A stretch of DNA of 64,000 bases from a virus. Of this stretch, positions 55,629-62,383 are shown piece by piece (positions within the stretch are counted from its first letter, which is position 1; each line of letters opens with the position of its first letter). The stretch spans positions 30,376-94,375 of the IMG/VR virus record IMGVR_UViG_3300037258_001214. One strand, given 5' to 3'. Below the pieces are notes generated by a model. The model did not search any database. It was given only the letters and a program-made list of their open reading frames with translations, and was not told the origin of the DNA. The translations under genes were made by a program, and so were the position numbers.

Positions 55629-56879
55629 ATGACCTTCGCCCCGGTCCAGTCCAAGGCCGGCTCAGGCACGTCCAGCCCGGTCACCGTCACGCTGAGCAGT
55701 CCCACCGGTGCCGGGAACTGCCTGGTCGTCAAGGTCAGCTTGTCCAACAGCTCCCCGCCGACGGTGAGCAGCGTCAAGCTCGGCGGGGCGGCCGGTAACT
55801 TCGCCTCGGCCAAGGCCGCGTCCGTGGGCCCTGTCGGGGTCGCGATCTGGATCGACGAGGACTGCGCAGGCGGCCAGACCGCCGTGGCGGTCGCCTTCAG
55901 CGGCGGCACCGGGTTGTCCCCCGAGGTCGCCGTCTGGGTCGAGGAATGGTCCGGGGTGAAATCCTCCGGGGCTGTCGACGTCAGCAACGACGGCACAGGC
56001 AGCGGGGGGACGACGTTCTCCAGCAACTCCTCCGGCACCCTGTCGCAGGCGAACGAACTGGTCATAGCCGCCGTCGCCGCGTTCGGCCCGTCGATGACCA
56101 TCACCGGGCCTGCCACCGGAGGGTGGACGAACCTGGCCCAGGAGAGCGCCGGGACCAGCGTCGGGCTGATGGCCGGCTACCAGGTCGTGAGCGCGACGAC
56201 GGCCCTGACCTACTCGGGCACCCTGTCCACGTCGTCGAGCGACTACGCCGCGGTGATCGTCACCCTGGAAGGCGGCACCCCGGTCTCCAGCTCGGACACC
56301 GGGTCAGGTGCCGAGTCGTCGTCGATCGCGGTCAGCGACACCGACGCGGGCACCGGGGCCGATGCCGGCACGGTCGCGGCCACGGTCAGCAGCGCGGAGA
56401 CCGGCTCCGGGTCGGACGCAGCCAGGGTCGGGGTCGCCAGCGGCGACACCGGGAGCGGGGCCGAGGCTGCCAGTCCTCCGCCCGCCACGCTCACCGCCCC
56501 CGACACCGGCGCCGGCGCCGAGGGCGCTCCCTCGATCGCGTTCACCGCGGCGGGCGACACCGGGTCGGCCGCCGACGTGGCCACGGCGGTACTCGGGGCG
56601 TCCGGATCGGACACCGGGACGGCGGCCGAGTCGTCGTCGATCTCGGTGCAGATCGGCAGCGGCGACACCGGGAGCGGGGCCGAGGCCAGCACCATCGCGG
56701 CCACGCTGCCCGCCACGGCTGACACCGGTTCTGGCGCCGACGTGGCCAGGGTCGGGGTCACCAGCGGCGACACCGGGTCGGGGGAGGAGCACGCCGTGCA
56801 GGCGCCGTTCATCGCCCCGCCGGCCGTGCTGTGGCGGGCACCTGACTACTTGTCGAAGACCGGAGGGACGATGAGATGA
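55629..56879 (+). CDS. Tail fibre with acidic repeats
   Basis: A 416-residue protein. Residues 1-215 form a beta domain ('SSPTGAGNCLVVKVSLSNSSPPTVSSVKLGG', 'ANELVIAAVAAFGPSMTITGPATGGWTN', parts) resembling IPT/TIG-like fibre domains. Residues 218-388 carry about 10 'S-D-T-G-S-G-A-E/D' units like those in the 53034 fibre. Ends with 'LWRAPDYLSKTGGTMR'. Probably cooperates with the other fibres. Confidence 0.7.
   Translation: MTFAPVQSKAGSGTSSPVTVTLSSPTGAGNCLVVKVSLSNSSPPTVSSVKLGGAAGNFASAKAASVGPVGVAIWIDEDCAGGQTAVAVAFSGGTGLSPEVAVWVEEWSGVKSSGAVDVSNDGTGSGGTTFSSNSSGTLSQANELVIAAVAAFGPSMTITGPATGGWTNLAQESAGTSVGLMAGYQVVSATTALTYSGTLSTSSSDYAAVIVTLEGGTPVSSSDTGSGAESSSIAVSDTDAGTGADAGTVAATVSSAETGSGSDAARVGVASGDTGSGAEAASPPPATLTAPDTGAGAEGAPSIAFTAAGDTGSAADVATAVLGASGSDTGTAAESSSISVQIGSGDTGSGAEASTIAATLPATADTGSGADVARVGVTSGDTGSGEEHAVQAPFIAPPAVLWRAPDYLSKTGGTMR
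56284..56793 (+). repeat. Tandem coding repeats in second fibre
   Basis: About 10 units of 15-20 codons, consensus 'S(S/G)DTGSGAEASxIA(V/T)', related to the 54212-55135 array. The two fibres thus share a repeat system, which could allow exchange between them. Confidence 0.75.
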
Positions 56880-57208
56880 CAGCCCAGGGTTTCGCATTGG
56901 ACGACAAGCTGCCACTGAGCGGAGGGACCATGAGCGGCACGCTGAACTTCGAGGGCAGCCCGCCCTACACCGTGGTGAAGAACACCATCGCGGGCAAGGT
57001 GACCCTGAACGGGACGAGTGCGGTCACGGTGGCCACCACGGCGGTCGACGCGGACTCGCTGGTGCTGCTGACCGTCCAGCCGGGCACGGCACCGGTGGGC
57101 ATCCCCTACGTGGCCACCCTCACCAGCGGGTCAGGGTTCACGGTCAAGTCGACCAGCGGCTCGGATACCGCGGTAAATGTAGCATGGTCCATTGTTGAAG
57201 CGGTCTAG
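56876..57208 (+). CDS. Short tail-tip protein with recoded 3' end
   Basis: A 110-residue protein: 'FALDDKLPLSGGTMSGTLNFEGSPPYTVVKNTIAGKVTLNGTSA' (parts), the 'LPLSGGTMSGTL' motif being common in tail-fibre shafts. It ends 'SGSDTAVNVAWSIVEAV'. The last nine codons (GCA TGG TCC ATT GTT GAA GCG GTC TAG) encode the same residues as a copy at 57839-57865 in GC-rich codons. This looks like a repaired end after HNH insertion. Confidence 0.75.
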   Translation: MTAQGFALDDKLPLSGGTMSGTLNFEGSPPYTVVKNTIAGKVTLNGTSAVTVATTAVDADSLVLLTVQPGTAPVGIPYVATLTSGSGFTVKSTSGSDTAVNVAWSIVEAV

Positions 57209-57233
57209 AACGGATTTGCGATAAACTGAGTGC

Positions 57234-57833
57234 ATGCTTGCAACTATTTGCGCCAACGGCCTCGCGTGGCGCTTGTTCCCGTGCAAGGTGTGGACAGGAG
57301 CGCGGGGTAGCTCCTGGGGCGGTTACGGTCACCGCCGAATTGACGGCAAGGTGGAGATGGTTCACCGCGTCGCGCTGGCGGAGAAGCTCGGCCGCCCGAT
57401 CCGGCCCGGCATGAAAGCGCTCCACCACTGCGACAACCCGCCGTGCCATGAGCCCGAGCACATCTACGAGGGCACTAGCGCCCAGAACAACCAGGACACC
57501 ATTGAGCGTGGTCGGTGGCGCGGGCCAGCTAGCCGACCCGCGATAGACGAGTCACTGAAAGAGGCCATCGTCCGCAGGTACGTCACCGATGGAGCGTCAT
57601 TTGACGAAGTAGCCGCAGAATTCGGCATCGGCGCCAGCTCGGTGAACCGGCTCGTGCCGCGCGACCAGCATCGGCCTGTGGGGATGCGCGGACAGTCACC
57701 GCAAGTCATCGAGGCGATTTGCCGTAAATATGCAGCGGGCGGCGTAACCCAACTCGCGCTGGCCAGGGAATTCGGCCTCGCTACCGGGACGATCAGCCGC
57801 ATTATCTCGATGAACTCCGCTAAGAGCGCCTGA
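57234..57833 (+). CDS. HNH homing endonuclease with C-terminal HTHs
   Basis: A 199-residue endonuclease: HNH_3-type core 'GYGHRRIDGKVEMVHRVALAEKLGRPIRPGMKALHHCDNPPCHEPEHIYEGTSAQNNQD' (key parts: VHR, HHCDNPPC, HIYEGT). It is followed by two HTH motifs ('SFDEVAAEFGIGASSVNRLV' and 'VTQLALAREFGLATGTISRII'), likely DNA-recognition modules. No good SD precedes ATG 57234. Lower GC than neighbours. It lies between the recoded gene end and the remnant original end of the tail-tip gene. Confidence 0.85.
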   Translation: MLATICANGLAWRLFPCKVWTGARGSSWGGYGHRRIDGKVEMVHRVALAEKLGRPIRPGMKALHHCDNPPCHEPEHIYEGTSAQNNQDTIERGRWRGPASRPAIDESLKEAIVRRYVTDGASFDEVAAEFGIGASSVNRLVPRDQHRPVGMRGQSPQVIEAICRKYAAGGVTQLALAREFGLATGTISRIISMNSAKSA

Positions 57834-57838
57834 CCCGA

Positions 57839-57865
57839 GCCTGGAGCATCGTCGAGGCGGTCTGA
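57839..57865 (+). pseudogene. Remnant original 3' end of the tail-tip gene
   Basis: GCC TGG AGC ATC GTC GAG GCG GTC TGA encodes 'AWSIVEAV' and a stop, the same as 57182-57208, but in the host-like codon set. It no longer belongs to a gene; it marks the far border of the HNH insertion. Confidence 0.8.
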
Positions 57866-57883
57866 CGGACCCCTGAACGCGAA

Positions 57884-57917
57884 CTGCCCCGCCACCCTGG
57901 AATGGGTGGCGGGGCAG
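57884..57917 (+). terminator. Strong terminator of the late operon
   Basis: A 14-bp perfect stem (CTGCCCCGCCACCC / GGGTGGCGGGGCAG) with a TGGAAT loop, after the last tail gene. No U-tract. Probably ends late transcription. Confidence 0.8.
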
Positions 57918-57984
57918 CGACTGCACGGGACCGGGCTGTCAGCCTTCAGGCGCTGCCTGCATGCGCCCTGGTCAGGATCTGGGG

Positions 57985-58010
57985 GCCGGCCCAAGAGAGG
58001 GGGGGCCGGC
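57985..58010 (-). terminator. Terminator-like stem for the leftward group
   Basis: GCCGGCC (57985-57991) and GGCCGGC (58004-58010) form a stem around a purine-rich loop. It lies 30 bp past the stop of the leftward secreted-protein gene. Confidence 0.5.
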
Positions 58011-58039
58011 GCCCGGCCCGTGCCGCGAGAGGGAAGGGC

Positions 58040-58783
58040 CTACGGCAGGGTGCCGAAGTCGGCGCCCCACAGCTGGTTCGTGTTCACGTCCAGGAACGGG
58101 AACGCCGCGAACCCGGTCAGGTTGTCCACCTGAAGCTGCGGGCGCGGCTTGTCAGTCGGGAACCCGTTCGCCGGGTAGGTCAGCACGAACGGCTCGGAGA
58201 AGTTCGTGTCAGACCCGTTGATCGGCGGGGCGTAGCTGCTGCCGAACCCGGCGAGGGTCTGCAGCGGGACGATCCACACCGTCTTGGCGGAGACGCCGCA
58301 CGGCTGCAGCGTCACCCCCTCGCCCTGGACAGCGGTGACGGCGACCCCGGCGCACAGGCCGCTGTCGACGCCGAACGGCGCGTACTCCACCTCGAACGCC
58401 GGGTCGTTCAGGTCCACCGGGGCGACGCACGCCGGGAACGTCGGCGTCGTGCAGCCGTAGTGCAGCGCGACCGCTGAGGAGACCAGGCCAGCAGCAAAGA
58501 AGTCGGCGGTGGTGCCCTGGAAGGCCAGGGTCCAGTCCTCGGCCGGGTCGGTGTTGGACTGCCGGAACAGGATGACCGGCTGGCCCACGTTCCTCTTCTG
58601 CTGGAAGACGTCCATGACGAACGCCGCGTCGTGATGGGTGCCGAACTGGTTGCTGAAGATGTCGATGCAGGCGTGTCCGCACGACGGGGTTGCCGCGCTG
58701 GCCGTCCCTGCCGCCGCGAGACCGGCGCCGGCGGCCAGGGTCAGCACCGCGGCTGCGGCCAGAACCTTGCTCTTGATGCTCAA
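58040..58783 (-). CDS. Secreted actinobacterial protein of unknown function
   Basis: A 247-residue protein with a clear signal peptide ('SIKSKVLAAAAVLTLAAGAGLAAAGTASA', cut about residue 31). The mature part begins 'ATPSCGHACIDIFSNQFGTHHD' and contains 'VGQPVILFRQSNTDPAEDWTLAFQGT' and 'CGVSAKTVWIV' with paired Cys. I recognise this as a family recurrent in Streptomyces genomes, function unknown. Start TTG 58783 with GAAAGGA 8 nt upstream. Probably host or lysogenic-conversion cargo. Confidence 0.7.
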   Translation of the reverse strand: MSIKSKVLAAAAVLTLAAGAGLAAAGTASAATPSCGHACIDIFSNQFGTHHDAAFVMDVFQQKRNVGQPVILFRQSNTDPAEDWTLAFQGTTADFFAAGLVSSAVALHYGCTTPTFPACVAPVDLNDPAFEVEYAPFGVDSGLCAGVAVTAVQGEGVTLQPCGVSAKTVWIVPLQTLAGFGSSYAPPINGSDTNFSEPFVLTYPANGFPTDKPRPQLQVDNLTGFAAFPFLDVNTNQLWGADFGTLP

Positions 58784-58863
58784 GAGTCGTTTCCTTTCGT
58801 CGGGGACCATCCCCTGCGGATAGTCCTCGTTTCCCCCGGCCCGTAGTTGCAGGGCCGGAAGCT

Positions 58864-59323
58864 TCAGATGGTCAGCACGCCTCCCATAGCGTGCGCGGTA
58901 TGTCTTCCGTGCCGCCCCGCGCCCGCGGCCGCGATGGCCGGTCCCAGCCCGGATGCGCGGGGCGGCACGGCCACCACGCGCCAGCCCGCGGCCCGGAGCG
59001 AGGCACCTGACTCGCCGGCCTGCGTGTAGGTCACCAGCCGCGTGTAGCCGAGCGCGAACGTCGCCCGGGCGCACGCTCCGTACAGGAGCGAGCCAGCATT
59101 CCGGTACCCGTCGCTGGCCACCCGGGTGACTTCCAGCGTCTGGCCGTTGTCCAGCAGCCGCGCGACCGGCCGGCCCGCGATCGCGACCCCGCGCAGCACG
59201 CTGCCCTCGTCCGCGGCCCCCACAGCGAACTTCATGCCGCGGGGGGGGGGCGTGGTGGCGATGCCACATCAGCGTGAACCGGCAGGCGTCACGGTAGGAG
59301 ACGGGTACCAGGTGAAGGGTCAA
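58864..59323 (-). CDS. XF1762-like (GNAT-fold) protein, frame broken at a G10 tract
   Basis: Two frames combine. ATG 59323 gives 'MTLHLVPVSYRDACRFTLMWHRHHAPPP', and the other frame continues 'GMKFAVGAADEGSVLRGVAIAGRPVARLLDNGQTLEVTRVASDG' (parts) to 58864. The joined protein (~150 residues) matches the XF1762 family ('HRHH.P..GhKF..G'), probably acyltransferase-fold. The break falls in a run of ten G (59241-59250, plus strand), where one base more restores the frame. The homopolymer suggests slippage or a sequencing error. The start overlaps the helicase-methyltransferase stop (ATGA). Confidence 0.75.
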
Positions 59324-61959
59324 CTGGCCTCCACCTCGGCCGGGGCCTCGTCGAGCAGGTCGAACAGCGACGGCACAGAGGCCTCGTCCGCGGCGCCCTG
59401 GACGTAGCCCACGCCATCGGCGAAGTAGCCGGGGCTCAGCTCGACGCCCCAGCCGATCCGGCCCGATTTCACCGCGCAGTAAGGCACCGACATAAGGCCG
59501 CCGAAGGGGTCATACACCGTCTCGCCTGGCGCCGAGTAGCGGACGAGCAGCCTGTCAACGATGTCCCACTGGATCGGGCAAAGGTGGTACTGCTGCCCTT
59601 TCCGCTCCTGGAGCATGTTGAGCGTCCGCATCCGCGCGACGTCGGTCCACACGTCGGGGTGCCAGCTCGGCGTCTGCAGCAGCATGAACCCGGCCGGCAG
59701 ACGGCCGCCGCGCTCGAGGTGCTCGCCCAGCTGGACGTGCCGCTCGTAGCCGTAGACCGAGGTCAGGTAGCGGTCACGGAACCGCTTGAAGATGTCCGAG
59801 TGCGGCAGGCCGTCCAGCTCGCGGGGCAGCAGCGGCCGGTTGCCGTCCGACCGCCAGAACCCGTGGGCGTCGGTCTGCCAGCGCGACCGGCTGTACGCGG
59901 TCTTGGACTTCACGACCGGGGTGTCCGCGTAGCCATCGCTGTTATCGGTGGGCGGCTTGCGGAACACCAGCACGTACTCAGGAACCCCGGCGCCCATCTT
60001 CGAGCCGTCTTTGCACTGCTCAGTCCAGCCCAAGCGGTAGGTCTGGTTGTTCTCGCGCACCACATCGGTCACGACGGTGATCTGCGCCAGCAGGGCGAAC
60101 CCGTGCCGCATGTAGTGGAAGATCGCCTCAGCGTGGAACGGCTGCAGGGTCTGGAACCCGAGCCCGGTCAGGCCGCCCGGGGTGATCCGGTCCTTGACGT
60201 GGATGCACATGACCCGGCCCGGGGCGAGCACGCGGAACAACTCGGGCGTGAGGAAATCCATCTGCTGCCAGAACGCGCCGTTGTCCTCGTTGTGGCCGAA
60301 ATCGTTGATGTTCGGGCTGTATTCATATTGCGTGGAGAACGGGATAGACGTGATTATCTGGTGGACGCTATCTGATGCCATTCCGGCCGTTTCAAGCACC
60401 GCGTCATTGTTCACGAGGAGATAGCCGGGGCCGCGCGCTTCCCGGCGCGTGACCCCTGATGACCTGGTGAGACCCGAGGCTATGGCGTCCTGGGCGAGGC
60501 CTCGCTCGCGGATGATCCGGCTCATCCTGGCGACCTGCTCGTCGTGCTGGCGCCATTTCTGCTCAAGCCGCGCCTTGATGCCCTGCTCGGCGTCGGAGTG
60601 GACCAGGTGCACCGTGCACGGTGACTGCTGGAGGAACCGGTGGATCCGGTGGATGCCCTGCGCGACTTCAGCGAACTTGAACCCGATCCCCGCGAAGATC
60701 ATCGTGTGGCACTGCTGCAGGTTCACCCCGGCGCCGTACATCGACGGCTTGGTCAGGAACACCGAGGTCTCGCGGGCACGCCACCGCTCGATCAGCACCT
60801 CGCGGTCCTCGACGGGCTGGCTGCCGTACAGCGATGAGACGGTGATCCCCTCGGCGGCCAGGGCGCGCTCGATGGCCCGCTGCTCGTCGTTGAGGTCGCA
60901 CCAGATGACGAGCTGGTCGCGCAGCTGGCCGTCCGGGCCGCGCTCGGCGCGGATGATCTCCGTGACTTCCGCGATCCGCGCGTCCAGGCTGAACCGCTTC
61001 TCGGCCGAGGCCTCGCGCACCCCGAACGCCGCGTCCCTGAACATGAAGCCCTGGCCGTCCTGGTGCTCCCCGGCGCCGAAATAGGGGGCCATCGGGGACT
61101 GGACCTCGTGCCAGCGGACGTCGAGCGGGGGAAGCTCGTAGCCTTCGTCGGAGTGGCCGAGGTCGGACGGCTTCTGGAGGAACAGGGCCCAGGATGCTAC
61201 CCAGTGCCAGAAGTCGTCCGCCATGTGCGGCAGCAGGGTCAGCCGGTCGGCATGCTCGGAGTCCCGCTTGAAGAACCTGGTCTTCCCTTGCGAGATGTCC
61301 ATGATGTCCAGGAACGCCGCGTAGGCGAGCAGTTCGGTGTAGTCGTTCGGGTCGGGGGTGGCCGTGGCCACGAACCGGTAGGCGGCCGACCCTTCGTACA
61401 GGCGCATCAGCTCGCGGAAGGTCTTGGTGCTGCCCATGCCGGCCAGCACCTTGGCCTCGTCCAGGGAGATGGCGTCGAACTTGCGCGGGTCCAGGTGGCC
61501 GTCCCTGACCGGCTCGTAGTTGGTCAGGTAGATGCCGTCCTTCTTGGCCTCGGCCTCGCTGCGGATGTAGGACAAGTCAAGGCCGAGCAGGGTGCGCGCG
61601 TCGCGGATGAACTCTCCGCGCACCCCGAGCGGGCAGACGATCAGGCCGCGGCCGGAGCCGAGCTTCTTGATGATGAGCCGGAGCGCCTCGATCTGCTGGA
61701 CCGTCTTGCCGAGCCCGTAGGCCTCGAACCAGGCGCGGCGGCCTCCTTGCACGCCCCACACGACACTCTCTCGCTGGTGTGGTTTCAGGACCGGGTGCAC
61801 CTCGTCCGGGTCGACCTCGAACCCTGCCACGGGAGCGACCGAGGCCTTGGCGGCGAGGAATTCCCGGTAGGCCGCTATGCGAGCCTCAGCGTCCGTGCTC
61901 ACGACCATGGCGCTTCCCTCCGCTGGCGGCGGGGCTCCGGATCGCAGGCGGGGCGTCAT
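59320..61959 (-). CDS. SNF2-type helicase fused to N6-adenine/N4-cytosine DNA methyltransferase
   Basis: An 879-residue two-part enzyme. The N-terminal half has SF2/SNF2 motifs: I 'AYGLGKT' (80-86), II 'DEAK' (167-170, instead of DEAH), III 'TATP' (199-202), V-VI 'MYGAGVNLQQC' and 'QGIHRIHR'. The C-terminal half has MTase motif IV 'TSIPF' (537-541, unusual for D/S-PP-Y/F) and motif I 'DPFGG' (817-821), in the order IV then I, typical of beta-class enzymes. No nuclease motif is seen. It may be a phage DNA-modification or anti-restriction enzyme. ATG 61959 overlaps the HTH stop (ATGA). Confidence 0.85.
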   Translation of the reverse strand: MTPRLRSGAPPPAEGSAMVVSTDAEARIAAYREFLAAKASVAPVAGFEVDPDEVHPVLKPHQRESVVWGVQGGRRAWFEAYGLGKTVQQIEALRLIIKKLGSGRGLIVCPLGVRGEFIRDARTLLGLDLSYIRSEAEAKKDGIYLTNYEPVRDGHLDPRKFDAISLDEAKVLAGMGSTKTFRELMRLYEGSAAYRFVATATPDPNDYTELLAYAAFLDIMDISQGKTRFFKRDSEHADRLTLLPHMADDFWHWVASWALFLQKPSDLGHSDEGYELPPLDVRWHEVQSPMAPYFGAGEHQDGQGFMFRDAAFGVREASAEKRFSLDARIAEVTEIIRAERGPDGQLRDQLVIWCDLNDEQRAIERALAAEGITVSSLYGSQPVEDREVLIERWRARETSVFLTKPSMYGAGVNLQQCHTMIFAGIGFKFAEVAQGIHRIHRFLQQSPCTVHLVHSDAEQGIKARLEQKWRQHDEQVARMSRIIRERGLAQDAIASGLTRSSGVTRREARGPGYLLVNNDAVLETAGMASDSVHQIITSIPFSTQYEYSPNINDFGHNEDNGAFWQQMDFLTPELFRVLAPGRVMCIHVKDRITPGGLTGLGFQTLQPFHAEAIFHYMRHGFALLAQITVVTDVVRENNQTYRLGWTEQCKDGSKMGAGVPEYVLVFRKPPTDNSDGYADTPVVKSKTAYSRSRWQTDAHGFWRSDGNRPLLPRELDGLPHSDIFKRFRDRYLTSVYGYERHVQLGEHLERGGRLPAGFMLLQTPSWHPDVWTDVARMRTLNMLQERKGQQYHLCPIQWDIVDRLLVRYSAPGETVYDPFGGLMSVPYCAVKSGRIGWGVELSPGYFADGVGYVQGAADEASVPSLFDLLDEAPAEVEAS

Positions 61960-62246
61960 GCGGCTGGCTTCCTTCGGCGCGGCTCGCGGGCCTGCAGCAG
62001 CGGGACGGAGGCGCCGGGCACCCTGGGAGTGCCGGGCCGGGGCGGCGCGCGGCGGATGACGGGGGGAGATGGCTGCTCCTCGCCCAGGCGCACGATCTCC
62101 TTCAGGTGCTCGTCCGTCCACCGGTACGAGCCGCCGATCATCGTGAACGGGATCTCCCGCCGCCGTGCCTTTTCCCGCAGCCAGGATGCTTTGCAGTCGC
62201 CGCCGATGATGGCGGCGGCCTCCTCGGCGGTGTGGACGAGAGACAT
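61956..62246 (-). CDS. Excisionase-like MerR/HTH protein
   Basis: A 96-residue protein: 'VHTAEEAAAIIGGDCKASWLREKARRREIPFTMIGGSYRWTDEHLKEI' (key parts) is a winged HTH of the HTH_17/excisionase type, and the tail is Pro/Arg-rich. It is divergent from the integrase over a 137-bp repeat-rich region, so it is a good candidate for Xis or an early repressor. First gene of the leftward group. Confidence 0.75.
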   Translation of the reverse strand: MSLVHTAEEAAAIIGGDCKASWLREKARRREIPFTMIGGSYRWTDEHLKEIVRLGEEQPSPPVIRRAPPRPGTPRVPGASVPLLQAREPRRRKPAA

Positions 62247-62258
62247 AGGCCCGACCAT

Positions 62259-62371
62259 AGCGCACACTGTGACACACTGCAAAAGAGTGCGCGCACTGTT
62301 ACCCAAGCTTTACCAGGACGCGGGAGTGTGCTGTACTGGCGTGCAGTGTGCGCTACGGTCACGCACTGCAA
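62259..62371. promoter_or_regulatory. Repeat-rich xis-int intergenic region (operators or attP arms)
   Basis: AGCGCACACTG (62259-62269) and its complement CAGTGTGCGCT (62344-62354) form an 11-bp inverted repeat across the region. Between them are a second CACACTG (62273-62279), the palindrome AGTGCGCGCACT (62286-62297) and related ACTGT/CACTG boxes. Possible promoters are TTGCAG-N17-TATGGT (minus) and TTTACC-N17-TGTACT (plus). The repeats suit binding of Xis, of the integrase's LacI-type HTH or of arm-type integrase domains. Confidence 0.6.
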
Positions 62372-62383
62372 GGGGATCAGGCT

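Noticed and set aside
57182-57865. Group I intron carrying HNH2
   Set aside because: The upstream gene already ends with its own complete C-terminus and stop, so splicing is not needed; duplication of the end argues for insertion with repair. An intron core was not recognised, though it was not searched for by computation.
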